Positions 35,544-45,350 are shown, counted from the stretch's first letter. The stretch is 64,000 nucleotides of DNA from RUG11241 sp964560085 (GCA_964560085.1 CAZLKF010000002.1:152649-216648), one strand, 5' to 3'. A program made the numbers and translations. Notes: generated by a model from the sequence alone, not told the origin.

Positions 35544-36860
35544 ATGCAAAAAGTAGTAGAGTACTTAAAACAAATATTGAAGTTTAACGATATCGTTGTT
35601 TTAGCCGTTTCGGGTGGAGCTGACTCAATGGCGTTGCTTAATATCGTTTTATCGTTAAAGCAAGAATACAATTTAGAAATTATTTGTGCGCATGTAAATC
35701 ATAATCAACGAGTAGAATCAGAAAATGAAAAAGAAATGGTGGAATCATTTTGTAAAAAAAATAATATTATTTTTGAGTATACCAAATTTACAACATACGA
35801 CAAAGGTAATTTTCAAGAAATAGCTCGAAAAAAAAGATATGAATTCTTTGAAAAAATCTTAAAAAAACATGATTCACATATATTAATGACTGCTCACCAT
35901 GGAGATGATCTAACTGAAACTATTCTAATGCGAATTGCAAGAGGCTCAACACTAAAAGGATATTCAGGATTTTCAAAGTATAATAATAATGAATGGTATC
36001 AATTAATAAGACCATTAGTATATGTAACTAAAGATGAACTACTGGAATATGTTAAAAAAAACAATATTCCATATGCAGTAGATCAATCTAACACAACAGA
36101 TCATTATACACGTAATAGATATCGTCATTATATTTTGAAAGAATTGAAAAAAGAAGATAAAGATATTCACAAGAAATTTTTAAAGTTTAGTGAGAAAATA
36201 GATGAAGTTGCTGATTATATAAATGAAGTAGTAGAAGAAAAAACTAGATTTTTATATATTGATAATACTTTAGATATTATTAAATTTAATTATGAAAAAC
36301 CATACATGCAAAAAATGATTTTAAATAGTATTTTGAGCAATATATATAATGATGATGTTAAATATTTAAAAGACAAGCATATATTAATGATAATTGACAT
36401 TATTAATAGTTATCGTCCTAATATTGAAATTGTTCTTCCTAAGAAAATAAGAGTCTTAAAGAGATATGACAAACTAATATTTACAAATGAAGAAACTTTG
36501 CAAACAAAATATAGTTACCCATTTGAACATAAATTAGAGCTTAATGGTAAAATTATCGAGGAGATAGATGATACAAACGAAGACAGCAATTACATATGTC
36601 GATTATCAATAGAAGATGTTCGCTTGCCTTTATTTATTCGTAATCGTCATGATGGTGATAAAATGACAATCAAAGGAATGGAAGGAACAAAAAAAATTAA
36701 AGAAATTTTTATAGAGGAAAAAATTCCTAAAGAAGAACGTGATACCTGGCCAATATTAGTTGATAGCAAAGACCAAATATTGTGGTTACCGGGTTTAAAA
36801 AAATCTAAATATAATAAACAAAAAAATGAAAATTGTGATATAATACTAAAGTATTATTAA
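35544..36860 (+). CDS. tilS: tRNA(Ile)-lysidine synthase
   Basis: A 438-aa enzyme that converts C34 of tRNA-Ile(CAU) to lysidine. The N-type PP-loop SGGADSMALL is at about residues 22-31, followed by the family motifs HVNHNQR, TAHHGDDLTETILMRIARG and YTRNRYRH. The C-terminal TilS domain is present. The ATG at 35544 follows GAGTGG; a TTG at 35532 is less likely. In many Firmicutes hpt lies between tilS and ftsH. Here ftsH follows directly, without hpt. Confidence 0.96.
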   Translation: MQKVVEYLKQILKFNDIVVLAVSGGADSMALLNIVLSLKQEYNLEIICAHVNHNQRVESENEKEMVESFCKKNNIIFEYTKFTTYDKGNFQEIARKKRYEFFEKILKKHDSHILMTAHHGDDLTETILMRIARGSTLKGYSGFSKYNNNEWYQLIRPLVYVTKDELLEYVKKNNIPYAVDQSNTTDHYTRNRYRHYILKELKKEDKDIHKKFLKFSEKIDEVADYINEVVEEKTRFLYIDNTLDIIKFNYEKPYMQKMILNSILSNIYNDDVKYLKDKHILMIIDIINSYRPNIEIVLPKKIRVLKRYDKLIFTNEETLQTKYSYPFEHKLELNGKIIEEIDDTNEDSNYICRLSIEDVRLPLFIRNRHDGDKMTIKGMEGTKKIKEIFIEEKIPKEERDTWPILVDSKDQILWLPGLKKSKYNKQKNENCDIILKYY

Positions 36861-36873
36861 AAGGAGAGATTTC

Positions 36874-38733
36874 ATGAAGAAAGAAAGAAAACAAAAAAGT
36901 TTATTGCCATATCTTTTCTTGGCATTATTTATAATTGGAGTTTTATATTTAATTGATGGTTCAACTAGTAAGAAAAATGAGTTTACTTATGATGAATTTA
37001 TGACTAAACTAAACGCGGGAACTGTTACGGAAATAGAAATTACTCCTCATAGCGATGCTATGGTTTATCAAATAAAAGGAAAATTGAAAGATTACAAGAC
37101 AGGAGAAATATTTACTGTTAAAGTACCATTATCTGATACCGTAATTTCTGAAATTTTAGCAAAAGCTAATGAAATGAAAGTGAAGAATACGGCGATAGAT
37201 GATCCTGGTTCTGGAATTTTTGTTTATATACTTAGTATTTTGCCAATGGTTATATTAGTAGGAGCAGCATTCTTCTTTTTAACGAAGCAAATGGGAAATG
37301 CTAATAAATCAATGGACTTTGGCCGTAGTCGTGCAAAATTAAATGAAGAAAATAAAAAAGTAAAATTCGATGCAGTTGCTGGATTAGATGAAGAAAAAGA
37401 AGAAGTTCAAGAACTTATTGATTTTCTAAAAAATCCTAAAAAATTTCAAAAAATGGGTGCACGAATTCCAAAAGGAGTTTTACTTGTTGGTCCTCCTGGA
37501 ACAGGAAAAACATTGCTTGCAAGAGCTGTTGCAGGGGAAGCAAATGTTCCATTCTATTTTATAAGCGGATCTGATTTTGTTGAATTATTTGTTGGTGTAG
37601 GTGCATCACGTGTTCGTGATATGTTTAAACAAGCTAAAAACAATGCACCATGTTTAATATTTATAGATGAAATAGATGCTGTAGGTCGTCAACGTGGCGC
37701 CGGCTTAGGTGGTGGACACGACGAAAGAGAGCAAACATTAAATCAATTATTAACCGAGATGGATGGCTTTGGTGCTAATGAAGGAATAATTATTATTGCT
37801 GCTACTAATAGACCTGATGTTTTAGATCCAGCCTTATTAAGACCAGGCCGCTTTGATCGTCAAATAACAGTTAATTTACCAGATGTTAAAGGGCGTGAAG
37901 AAATATTGAAAGTTCACGCCAAAGGTAAAACCTTTGTTAAAAATGTAAATTTAGCTAATATTGCTAAAAGAACAGTTGGTTTTTCAGGAGCAGACTTAGA
38001 AAATTTACTTAACGAGGCAGCTTTATTAACAGTTAGACGCGATAAACCAGCTATTACTATGTCCGAGATTGATGAAGCTCATGATCGTGTTTTAATGGGA
38101 CCAGCTAAGAAGTCTAAAAAATACACTGAAACAGAAAAACGTTTAGTTGCTTATCATGAAGCAGGTCATGCTGTTGTTGGAATAAAATTAGAAGGTGCTT
38201 CTGATGTTCAGAAAATCACAATCATTCCGCGTGGCAATGCTGGTGGCTATAATTTAATGCTTCCAAAAGAAGAAAAATATACAGCAACAAAACGTGAATT
38301 ATTAGAACAGATTTCCGGTTTACTAGGTGGCCGTGTGGCTGAAGAAATTGAATTCAATGAAGTAACAACCGGTGCACATAATGATTTTGAACAAGCAACT
38401 AAAATTGCTAGAGCAATGGTTACTGAATATGGAATGAGTGATTTAGGACCAGTTCAGTTTGAGCAACCACAATCTAGTGTGTTCTTAGGTAGAGACTATA
38501 CAAAATCTCGCAATTTCTCAAGTCAAGTAGCTTTTGAAATTGATACTGAAGTTCGTAAAATAATTGATAATCAATATAAAGAAGCAACCAAGATCATTAA
38601 AAGTAATCAAAAATTACTTGATTTAATTGCTAATACTTTATTAGAGCATGAAACATTAACAAAAGAACAGATTGATTATCTAGTTGAAAATGGAAAGATG
38701 CCAGAAGATACGGTCGAAGAAACTGAAGAATAA
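36874..38733 (+). CDS. ftsH: ATP-dependent zinc metalloprotease FtsH
   Basis: A 619-aa membrane-bound AAA+ protease. There are two membrane segments (about residues 10-28 and 120-140), Walker A GPPGTGKTLLARA, Walker B CLIFIDEIDAVGR, the second region of homology (ATNRPDVLDPALLRPGRFDR) and the zinc site HEAGHA with the distal Asp. It degrades misfolded membrane proteins and selected regulators. An AAAGGAGAG ribosome site precedes the ATG. Confidence 0.98.
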   Translation: MKKERKQKSLLPYLFLALFIIGVLYLIDGSTSKKNEFTYDEFMTKLNAGTVTEIEITPHSDAMVYQIKGKLKDYKTGEIFTVKVPLSDTVISEILAKANEMKVKNTAIDDPGSGIFVYILSILPMVILVGAAFFFLTKQMGNANKSMDFGRSRAKLNEENKKVKFDAVAGLDEEKEEVQELIDFLKNPKKFQKMGARIPKGVLLVGPPGTGKTLLARAVAGEANVPFYFISGSDFVELFVGVGASRVRDMFKQAKNNAPCLIFIDEIDAVGRQRGAGLGGGHDEREQTLNQLLTEMDGFGANEGIIIIAATNRPDVLDPALLRPGRFDRQITVNLPDVKGREEILKVHAKGKTFVKNVNLANIAKRTVGFSGADLENLLNEAALLTVRRDKPAITMSEIDEAHDRVLMGPAKKSKKYTETEKRLVAYHEAGHAVVGIKLEGASDVQKITIIPRGNAGGYNLMLPKEEKYTATKRELLEQISGLLGGRVAEEIEFNEVTTGAHNDFEQATKIARAMVTEYGMSDLGPVQFEQPQSSVFLGRDYTKSRNFSSQVAFEIDTEVRKIIDNQYKEATKIIKSNQKLLDLIANTLLEHETLTKEQIDYLVENGKMPEDTVEETEE

Positions 38734-38746
38734 AATGTTATAATTT

Positions 38747-38779
38747 AAACCTCATTTGCATATATAATGAGGTTTTTTT
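38747..38779 (+). terminator. intrinsic terminator after ftsH
   Basis: A stem AAACCTCATT/AATGAGGTTT with a 9-nt loop and a run of seven T. Confidence 0.85.
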
Positions 38780-38892
38780 GTGAAATTAATTATAATTGAT
38801 ATTTTCCATATTTACTTGCCAAAAAAATGAAAAAAATATATAATTATCTTAGATAATACATGAAATAGGATATACTGATTTTAGGAGTATGT

Positions 38893-40113
38893 ATGAGAAA
38901 GATTTTTATAGTCCCCTTACTACTTTTGTGTTTTTGTGTTACTTCAGTTGAAGCATCAGAAGAAAAATGTACATATAAACTTTCCAACAATTGTACGTTG
39001 ATAATTAATTCAGATGGTGGTGCGTGGTGTGATTTAGAGGATCGTAATGGAGAGCCTTGTCCGTTAAAAGTTACACATACATTTTCCACAAGCTGTGGCA
39101 ATAATTATGCAACATATAAAAATAACTTCTCAACCCAAGCAGAATTCTTTTATGATGTATCTGACAAAACAACTTTCAAATGTCCAAAAATATATACAAA
39201 TACAAACACGATAAATGTTGATGATTCTTCTGGCACAATTAGCGGTACTTGTTCAGCTAGTGGCTCTTCAAGATGCTATCAAGGTATTGTTCAATCAGGA
39301 GATAAACCAATTGTTTCAGTTGGTAGTTGTGAATATGATTACTCGTGTAAAGTAAAAATCGAATTTTATGGGCATGAAGCTGAAGCAAATTGCGCGAATG
39401 ATCGAACCGATTGTGAATGCAAGAATGGAAATTGCTATAGATATGATAAAGCTGTTGTTTCAGTTGCAAATTGCAAAAATGGAACAGGATCTTTTACGTA
39501 TAGCAATGCTAACCTAAATGGTGAAGGAATAAACAAATCACTGTTCACAGCCTTTTTAAAGAATGGTAGCAACGCATGCAAAAAATTTGTAAAACAAGAA
39601 ACGAACAAAACAACCAAGCAATATAATTACATTTTAGATAGCTCGGATAGCAGATATACATACGATAGTAATCGCGATGATTTAACTAACAATCAATCAA
39701 GTGGAGACAATCCATCAACTGATGATAAGCCAATAACTCCACCAGATCCATATAAGGGTGCTGAAAAATGTGCAACTGGTGTGACTGATGAAATAAACTA
39801 TATTGTCGCGTGTGGATGTATTCCTGCCAACATAGCGGATATTACAAGTAAAGTCTATTATATTCTTAGAGTAATCGGCCCAATTCTTTTAATCATAGTT
39901 GGTGGAATTGAGATGGTCAAAGCGGTAGGCACACAAGATGAAAGTGCCATTGAAAAAGCTAAGAAAAAACTCGTCAATAAAGCAATCGCAGCAGCTGCCA
40001 TATTTTTAGTATTTACATTAATAAAGTTAGGAATTAGTATTGTCCGTGATCAAAATCAAACAATCGAACTTTATGAATGCCTTGAACATTTATTGAATGG
40101 CTATAAAATTTAA
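38893..40113 (+). CDS. secreted cysteine-rich protein with a TrbC/VirB2-like membrane tail
   Basis: A 406-aa protein of unknown function. A signal peptide (MRKIFIVPLLLLCFCVTSVEA) leads into about 260 residues with many paired cysteines and Asn/Ser/Thr-rich stretches. A Pro/Asp linker follows, and then a C-terminal pair of membrane helices: VYYILRVIGPILLIIVGGIE and AIAAAAIFLVFTLIKLGISI. The two helices are joined by a charged loop with EKAKKKLVNK. That tail resembles the two-helix pilin-like TrbC/VirB2 proteins of conjugation systems. No other conjugation gene is near. It has its own promoter region (TATAAT near 38840). Confidence 0.65.
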   Translation: MRKIFIVPLLLLCFCVTSVEASEEKCTYKLSNNCTLIINSDGGAWCDLEDRNGEPCPLKVTHTFSTSCGNNYATYKNNFSTQAEFFYDVSDKTTFKCPKIYTNTNTINVDDSSGTISGTCSASGSSRCYQGIVQSGDKPIVSVGSCEYDYSCKVKIEFYGHEAEANCANDRTDCECKNGNCYRYDKAVVSVANCKNGTGSFTYSNANLNGEGINKSLFTAFLKNGSNACKKFVKQETNKTTKQYNYILDSSDSRYTYDSNRDDLTNNQSSGDNPSTDDKPITPPDPYKGAEKCATGVTDEINYIVACGCIPANIADITSKVYYILRVIGPILLIIVGGIEMVKAVGTQDESAIEKAKKKLVNKAIAAAAIFLVFTLIKLGISIVRDQNQTIELYECLEHLLNGYKI

Positions 40114-40186
40114 AGATGGTTAGACATTAATCAATGGATAACTTTCTTTTTTTTTACCTTTATGATAAAATTATAATGGTGATATT

Positions 40187-40789
40187 ATGAAAAATAATGG
40201 TTTTACTTTAGTTGAAGTATTGGCAGTAATAATTATATTAGCAACACTAGCTTTATTAGGTATTTTTTCTGTTGATGGTATTATAAAAATTGCCGGAAAG
40301 AAATCATATGAGTCTCAAATAAATGAAATAAAATATAATGCAGAAAATTTTGTAAATGTTGAATCAACGCCACATTGGTGTAATTTAACAGAAACAGGCG
40401 ATTATTGCTTTATAACATTGAGATATTTAGCATACAAGAATTATATTAAGTTGGATGATGAAGGAAATTTTGTTAATCCAGCAACAGAGGAACCATTTTC
40501 TTTAGAAACTTTAATTGTGATAAAAAAATATGGTAATAACTATTTGTATGAAGTTAAAGACGATATAAATAAATTTATTGAAGAAAATGCTTCAATGGCA
40601 AATAATGGAAAATTAGATGCTCTAAAAAGTAGCGCATACATATATTATGAGGAAAATAAAAATGGTTTATGTCAGGAACAATGCAATATCACAGTAAAAA
40701 CATTGATGGATAATAACTATTTCGAAAGAGGTTATTACGGAGAAAACACATCAATAACTATTAATAACGGTCAAGTGACAATTGAATAA
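40187..40789 (+). CDS. orphan type IV prepilin-like protein
   Basis: A 200-aa protein with a class III prepilin start: MKNNGFTLVEVLAVIIILA, with Gly before the cleavage site, Phe at +1 and Glu at +5, followed by one hydrophobic helix. The remainder is acidic with four or five Cys (for example CNL..., CQEQCNI) and matches no family I can name. It may be a pseudopilin for DNA uptake or secretion; no prepilin peptidase or pilus ATPase gene is in the window. It is preceded by a GGTGATATT ribosome site. Confidence 0.7.
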   Translation: MKNNGFTLVEVLAVIIILATLALLGIFSVDGIIKIAGKKSYESQINEIKYNAENFVNVESTPHWCNLTETGDYCFITLRYLAYKNYIKLDDEGNFVNPATEEPFSLETLIVIKKYGNNYLYEVKDDINKFIEENASMANNGKLDALKSSAYIYYEENKNGLCQEQCNITVKTLMDNNYFERGYYGENTSITINNGQVTIE

Positions 40790-40829
40790 TATTAAGTATA
40801 CTTAATATTATTTTAATCTGATAGATTTT

Positions 40830-40862
40830 TTGATAAAATTATGTTATCATATTAATGATAAC
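40830..40862 (+). promoter_or_regulatory. parAB promoter overlapping an inverted repeat
   Basis: TTGATA (40830-40835) followed after 17 bases by TAATGA gives a weak promoter. A perfect inverted repeat GTTATCAT-ATTA-ATGATAAC (40843-40862) covers the -10 region, so a bound protein there would block transcription. Upstream, a short AT-only palindrome (AATATTAAGTATACTTAATATT, 40790-40811) could end the prepilin transcript. Confidence 0.5.
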
Positions 40863-40885
40863 AATTAGAAAAAATGGTGAGTATT

Positions 40886-41671
40886 ATGGGAAAAATTATA
40901 GCCCTAGTTAATCAAAAAGGAGGCGTTGGTAAAACAACGTCTAGTATAAATTTAGCAGCTTCTTTAGGGTTTCTAAAGAAACGAGTTTTATTAGTTGATC
41001 TTGATCCTCAAGGTAATGCCACAACAGGAATAGGAATCAATAAGGCTGATGTAAAACAAAGTATATATGATTTGCTAATTGACAGAGCAGTTATTGATGA
41101 TGTAATCATTAAAACAAAATTCCGAAATTTATCAGTAATTCCGGCAACAATTAATTTGGCAGGAATCGATATTGAATTGATGGAAAGGAAACATAAGGAT
41201 CCGAATTTTGCAGCTGGTGAACAATTAAAAAAATATTTAAAGCTTGTAGTTGATGAATACGATTATATAATAATTGATTGTCCACCATCATTAGGTTTAT
41301 TAACAAAAAATGCTCTAACAGCATCTAATTCTGTCATAATCCCTGTTCAATGTGAGTTTTTTGCTTTAGAAGGAATCATGCAATTACTAAATAGTATTAT
41401 GATGGCTCAGAAAAATTTGAATCCTAATCTTGACATTGAAGGAGTTTTATTAACAATGTTAGATAATAGGACAAATTTGGGGCTTGAAGTCGTTGAAGAT
41501 ATTAAAGGCTATTTTAAAGAAAGAGTATATGATACAATTATTCCACGATTAGTAAGATTATCAGAGGCTCCTAGTTATGGAAAACCAATAATAGCTTACG
41601 ATCCTCAAAGTCGAGGAACTGAAGCTTATTTAAATTTAGCAAAGGAAGTGATTGAGAGAAATGGAAACTAA
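40886..41671 (+). CDS. parA: chromosome partitioning ATPase ParA/Soj
   Basis: A 261-aa ParA-family ATPase. The deviant Walker A KGGVGKTTSSINLAA is at about residues 10-24, with DLDPQGNATTG and IIDCPPSLGLLT following. It forms ATP-dependent dimers on DNA and positions ParB-parS complexes; in Bacillus it also controls DnaA. The start at 40886 is chosen because GGTGA precedes it; an in-frame ATG at 40874 lies before that site. It overlaps parB by 11 bases. Confidence 0.96.
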   Translation: MGKIIALVNQKGGVGKTTSSINLAASLGFLKKRVLLVDLDPQGNATTGIGINKADVKQSIYDLLIDRAVIDDVIIKTKFRNLSVIPATINLAGIDIELMERKHKDPNFAAGEQLKKYLKLVVDEYDYIIIDCPPSLGLLTKNALTASNSVIIPVQCEFFALEGIMQLLNSIMMAQKNLNPNLDIEGVLLTMLDNRTNLGLEVVEDIKGYFKERVYDTIIPRLVRLSEAPSYGKPIIAYDPQSRGTEAYLNLAKEVIERNGN

Positions 41672-42539
41672 AAAAAGAGCTCTAGGTCGAGGATTAGAAC
41701 AATTATTCAATACTGAGAATTTGGACATTGAAAATTTTGAACAAAACATTTATGAGAATGTGAAAAAAGAAGAAATTATTGATCTAAACATCGAGGAACT
41801 ACGCCCTAATCCATATCAACCACGCCGTGTGTTTGATGAAGAAGCTTTACAAGAATTGGCTTCATCAATAAAAGAACATGGAGTTTTTCAACCAATTATT
41901 GTTAAAAAAAGTATTAAAGGGTATGAAATTATTGCTGGTGAACGAAGATATCGTGCAAGTAAACTAGCAGGTAAAACTACAATTCCAGCTATTATTCGTG
42001 ATTTAAGTGATGAACTAATGATGGAAATAGCTTTACTCGAAAATCTTCAAAGAGAAGATTTGTCGGTAATAGAAGAAGCAAATGCTTATCAAAAAATGCT
42101 AACGGCTTTGAATATGACTCAAGAACAATTATCAATAAAAGTAGGTAAAAGTAGGAGCCATATAACTAATATTTTGGGCCTTCTACGCTTGCCAGAAAAT
42201 GTCCAAAGAATGATTTTGAATCATGAAATTACAATGGGACATGCAAGAGTATTAAGCAAATTAGAAGACAAAGAAAAAGTGCGTGAAATCGCTGCAAGAG
42301 TAGTATCTGAAGATTTGACAGTTCGTGCAACTGAACAATTATTAGAAGCTCCAAATTATGTGCGTACAAATAAAATAACAAGAAAAGTAGTTCCTAGTGA
42401 GTATCGATATGTAGAAGATTTATTGCGAGAAAAGTTGGACTCCAAAGTGAAAATCAAAGACAATAAAATTATGATTGGCTTCGTTAATAATGCTGATCTT
42501 AATCGCATTTTAAGCATATTGAATATAAAAGGTGATTAA
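41661..42539 (+). CDS. parB: chromosome partitioning protein ParB/Spo0J
   Basis: A 292-aa ParB CTPase clamp. The N-terminal domain has PNPYQPRRVFDEE and the CTP-binding ENLQREDLS motif with GERRYRA. The central helix-turn-helix reads GKSRSHITNILGLLRLP with ITMGHARVLS. These residues match the ParB (parS-binding) type; Noc proteins have GKGQSTIAN and ITERHAR at the same places. It should load at the parS array at 4039-4771 and recruit SMC and ParA. MKKRALGRGLEQLF-like start; ATG at 41661. Confidence 0.96.
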   Translation: METKKRALGRGLEQLFNTENLDIENFEQNIYENVKKEEIIDLNIEELRPNPYQPRRVFDEEALQELASSIKEHGVFQPIIVKKSIKGYEIIAGERRYRASKLAGKTTIPAIIRDLSDELMMEIALLENLQREDLSVIEEANAYQKMLTALNMTQEQLSIKVGKSRSHITNILGLLRLPENVQRMILNHEITMGHARVLSKLEDKEKVREIAARVVSEDLTVRATEQLLEAPNYVRTNKITRKVVPSEYRYVEDLLREKLDSKVKIKDNKIMIGFVNNADLNRILSILNIKGD

Positions 42540-42540
42540 A

Positions 42541-42726
42541 ATGGAAAAAGAATACAAACTTAACTCTATTGTTACAATGAAGAAACCGCATCCTTGCGGT
42601 ACTAACGAATGGGAAATAGTTAGACTAGGTGCTGACATAAAAATTAAATGTGTAAATTGTGGGAGAATGATAATGATTCCTCGCATTGAATTTAATAAAA
42701 AGTTAAAGAAAATCGTAAAATATTAG
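42541..42726 (+). CDS. DUF951 family protein (YyzM-like)
   Basis: A 61-aa protein matching DUF951: VTMKKPHPCGTNEWEIVRLGADIKIKC, then CGR and MIPRIEFNKKLKKI. The two separated cysteine sites suggest a small zinc-stabilised fold. Function unknown. In Firmicutes it is regularly found between parB and ychF, as here. The ATG at 42541 starts one base after the parB stop. Confidence 0.9.
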   Translation: MEKEYKLNSIVTMKKPHPCGTNEWEIVRLGADIKIKCVNCGRMIMIPRIEFNKKLKKIVKY

Positions 42727-42734
42727 GAGGAATT

Positions 42735-44249
42735 ATGCTGAAGAAAAAAAATAGGAGACCAACCTTAGGTCCGGTCTTAACAATTATTTTAATGATTGTC
42801 ATAGTTATAATCTGCAGTTTTATTTTCTCTAAAGCGGGAATAACCACTACTAAAACCGAACTTGTTAATAATGAATTATCAACAACTAGTGTAAGCGTTA
42901 ATAATTTAGTATCACTAGAAGGTATAAGCTATATGTTTTCCTCAATTATTGACAATTTTAAGAACTTTAGCGTTATCTATGTCTTAATAATTGCTCTACT
43001 AGGAATTGGCATTGCGGATGATAGTGGTTTGTTTCGTAGATTCTTAAAGGGAATGCGTAAATTTAAATTGTCATTTATAATTATGTTGACCTTGATAATT
43101 GGCTGTTTGGCAAGCTCAATTGGTTTATATAGTTATGCAATTTTATTACCTTTAACAGGATATATTTATAAAAATTTAAATAAAAACCCTTTAACAGGAA
43201 TAATGACTATGTTTTTTGCCCTTACAATAGGGCAAGCCACAGGAATATTACCAACTTATATGGATTCATTATTGGGTAATATAACACAAAATGTTGCTGT
43301 TACAACTGTAGATAAAGCATATGCTTTTAATCCTTATTCAACAATTTATATTGTTGTAGCAAGTTTAGGATTATTTATTTTTTTAGGGCAATTGATTATT
43401 GAAAAATATTTAATACCAAAATTACCAAAGTTAAAGGCTGAAGAAGAAATTGAGGAATTAGAATTACCTAATAATGGATTACGTTATTCTAATATTGCAT
43501 TCTTAATAATTTTAATATTAGTAGGTTATGCAATAATCCCCGGATTACCATTGAGCGGTATTCTTCTAGGCGAAGGAATGACATATGCCGAGCGTCTTCT
43601 AGGTCCTACTTCACCATTTGGTCAATCGTATGTTTTTATTTTTTCAATAACACTAGCTATATGTGGAATGATATATGGTTTTAAATCCGGGAAATTTAAA
43701 AATTTAGATGATTTTACAAGAGGATTTTCGAAATCATTTTCAGGAATGGCCTTAATATTTGTTATTATGTTTTTCTTATCACAACTAATAGCCTTGTTTA
43801 AATGGACAAATTTAGACATTTTGATTTCTAGTGCATTTGTTAATTGGATTAGTTCTTTCCAAATGACAGGAATGGGTTTGATATTAATATATTTTATAAT
43901 AATAGTTATAATTAGTGTTTTAATTCCTGATACATTAACAAAGTGGCAGATAATAGCACCAATAGCTGTACCATTGCTTATGCGCGCTAATATGTCAGCC
44001 AGTTATGCTCAATTTATTTTCAATGCTGCTGATGGCATAGGTAAAAGTATCTCGATTATTTTTCCTTATTCGGCAATTTTATTTGGCTTATTATACAAAT
44101 ATACTGACAGTGGAAATTTCGGGTTCTTTAAGTTGTATAAGATGTTATCTCCGTTAATAATTCTCTTTACAATTGTTTGGATAATTATTATAATAACATG
44201 GTATGTCGTGGGAATCCCTATGGGAATAGGAGTATTACCTAGTTTATAG
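42735..44249 (+). CDS. AbgT-family transporter
   Basis: A 504-aa membrane protein with about 12 hydrophobic segments. Motifs agree with the AbgT family (p-aminobenzoyl-glutamate import or sulphonamide efflux). Examples are LLGIGIADDSGLFRRF near residue 95, the half-helix FFLSQLIALFKWTNLDI, and PIAVPLLMRANMSASYAQ with FPYSAILFGLL near the end. Normal length for the family. An AGGAGG ribosome site precedes it. It sits between the parAB cluster and ychF; substrate unknown. Confidence 0.8.
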   Translation: MLKKKNRRPTLGPVLTIILMIVIVIICSFIFSKAGITTTKTELVNNELSTTSVSVNNLVSLEGISYMFSSIIDNFKNFSVIYVLIIALLGIGIADDSGLFRRFLKGMRKFKLSFIIMLTLIIGCLASSIGLYSYAILLPLTGYIYKNLNKNPLTGIMTMFFALTIGQATGILPTYMDSLLGNITQNVAVTTVDKAYAFNPYSTIYIVVASLGLFIFLGQLIIEKYLIPKLPKLKAEEEIEELELPNNGLRYSNIAFLIILILVGYAIIPGLPLSGILLGEGMTYAERLLGPTSPFGQSYVFIFSITLAICGMIYGFKSGKFKNLDDFTRGFSKSFSGMALIFVIMFFLSQLIALFKWTNLDILISSAFVNWISSFQMTGMGLILIYFIIIVIISVLIPDTLTKWQIIAPIAVPLLMRANMSASYAQFIFNAADGIGKSISIIFPYSAILFGLLYKYTDSGNFGFFKLYKMLSPLIILFTIVWIIIIITWYVVGIPMGIGVLPSL

Positions 44250-44258
44250 GAGGTAAAT

Positions 44259-45350
44259 ATGAGTTTAAAAGCGGGAATTGTTGGTTTACCAAATGTCGGG
44301 AAATCAACTCTCTTTAATGCAATTACTAAAAAAAATGTTCTAGCTGCTAATTATCCATTTGCAACAATCGAGCCAAATGTCGGAATTGTGGAATTGCCAG
44401 ATGAAAGACTAAATTTTTTAAGAGATATGTATCTTCCAGCAAGTTTTGTCCCAACTGCTTTTGAGTTCATTGATATTGCTGGTTTAGTTGCCGGTGCGTC
44501 AAAAGGTGAAGGATTGGGTAATAAATTCCTTTCACATATTAGGGAAGTTGATGCAATCTGTGAAGTAGTAAGATGTTTTGAAAATGCAAATATAACCCAT
44601 GTTTCTGGCAAAGTAGATCCAGTACGAGATGTTGATATAATAAATGTTGAGTTAATGTTAGCAGATTTAGAGGTGATTGATAATCGCATAAATAAAATAG
44701 GTAAAAAAGCTGCTTTATCAACCGATAAAGAAGTCAAAAGCGAAAGTGAGTTATTGTCGAAACTAAAGGATGCTTTAGAACATGATATTTTAATTCGCGA
44801 TATAACCCTTACGGAAGACGAAGAAAAGAAAGCCAAGTCTTATAATCTTCTCACAATTAAGCCAATTGTTTATGTTGCTAATGTAACTGAAGAAGATCTT
44901 GTTTTAGGTACAAATGACTATGTGGAAAAGTTAAAAACTTATGTTAAACAGGACGTTATAGTTATGTGTGCAAAGATTGAATCAGAATTAGGAGAGTTGA
45001 CTGAGGAAGAGAAAGCTTTGTTCCTAGAAGAATTAGGAATTAAACAAAGTGGTTTAGAGCAATTGATTAAAACAACTTATAAAAAGCTTGGATTAGAAAC
45101 GTTTTTTACAGCAGGAAGTGATGAAGTTCGTGCTTGGACATTTGTAAAAGGAACAAAAGCTCCAAATTGTGCAGGTATTATTCATAGTGATATTGAAAGG
45201 GGATTCATTAAAGCGGAAGTTATTAGTTTTAATGACTTAAAACAATATGGCAGTGAAAAGAATGTTAAAGAAGCAGGAAGACTTCGCATTGAGGGTAAGG
45301 AATATGTCATGCAAGATGGCGACGTAGTTTATTTTAGGTTTAATGTCTAA
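44259..45350 (+). CDS. ychF: ribosome-binding ATPase YchF
   Basis: A 363-aa Obg-family protein that prefers ATP. G1 is GLPNVGKSTLFNAI, G3 DIAGLVAGASKGEGLGN, and the expected NxxE replacement of NKxD reads YVANVTEE. The C-terminal TGS domain (FFTAGSDEVRAWTFVKGTKAPNCAG) is complete. It follows AGGAGG and forms part of the conserved parB-DUF951-ychF-rpsF order. Confidence 0.97.
   Translation: MSLKAGIVGLPNVGKSTLFNAITKKNVLAANYPFATIEPNVGIVELPDERLNFLRDMYLPASFVPTAFEFIDIAGLVAGASKGEGLGNKFLSHIREVDAICEVVRCFENANITHVSGKVDPVRDVDIINVELMLADLEVIDNRINKIGKKAALSTDKEVKSESELLSKLKDALEHDILIRDITLTEDEEKKAKSYNLLTIKPIVYVANVTEEDLVLGTNDYVEKLKTYVKQDVIVMCAKIESELGELTEEEKALFLEELGIKQSGLEQLIKTTYKKLGLETFFTAGSDEVRAWTFVKGTKAPNCAGIIHSDIERGFIKAEVISFNDLKQYGSEKNVKEAGRLRIEGKEYVMQDGDVVYFRFNV

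Noticed and set aside
41661..42539. Naming the gene at this position noc instead of parB.
   Set aside because: The helix-turn-helix reads GKSRSHITN and ITMGHAR, as in ParB. Noc has GKGQSTIAN and ITERHAR.
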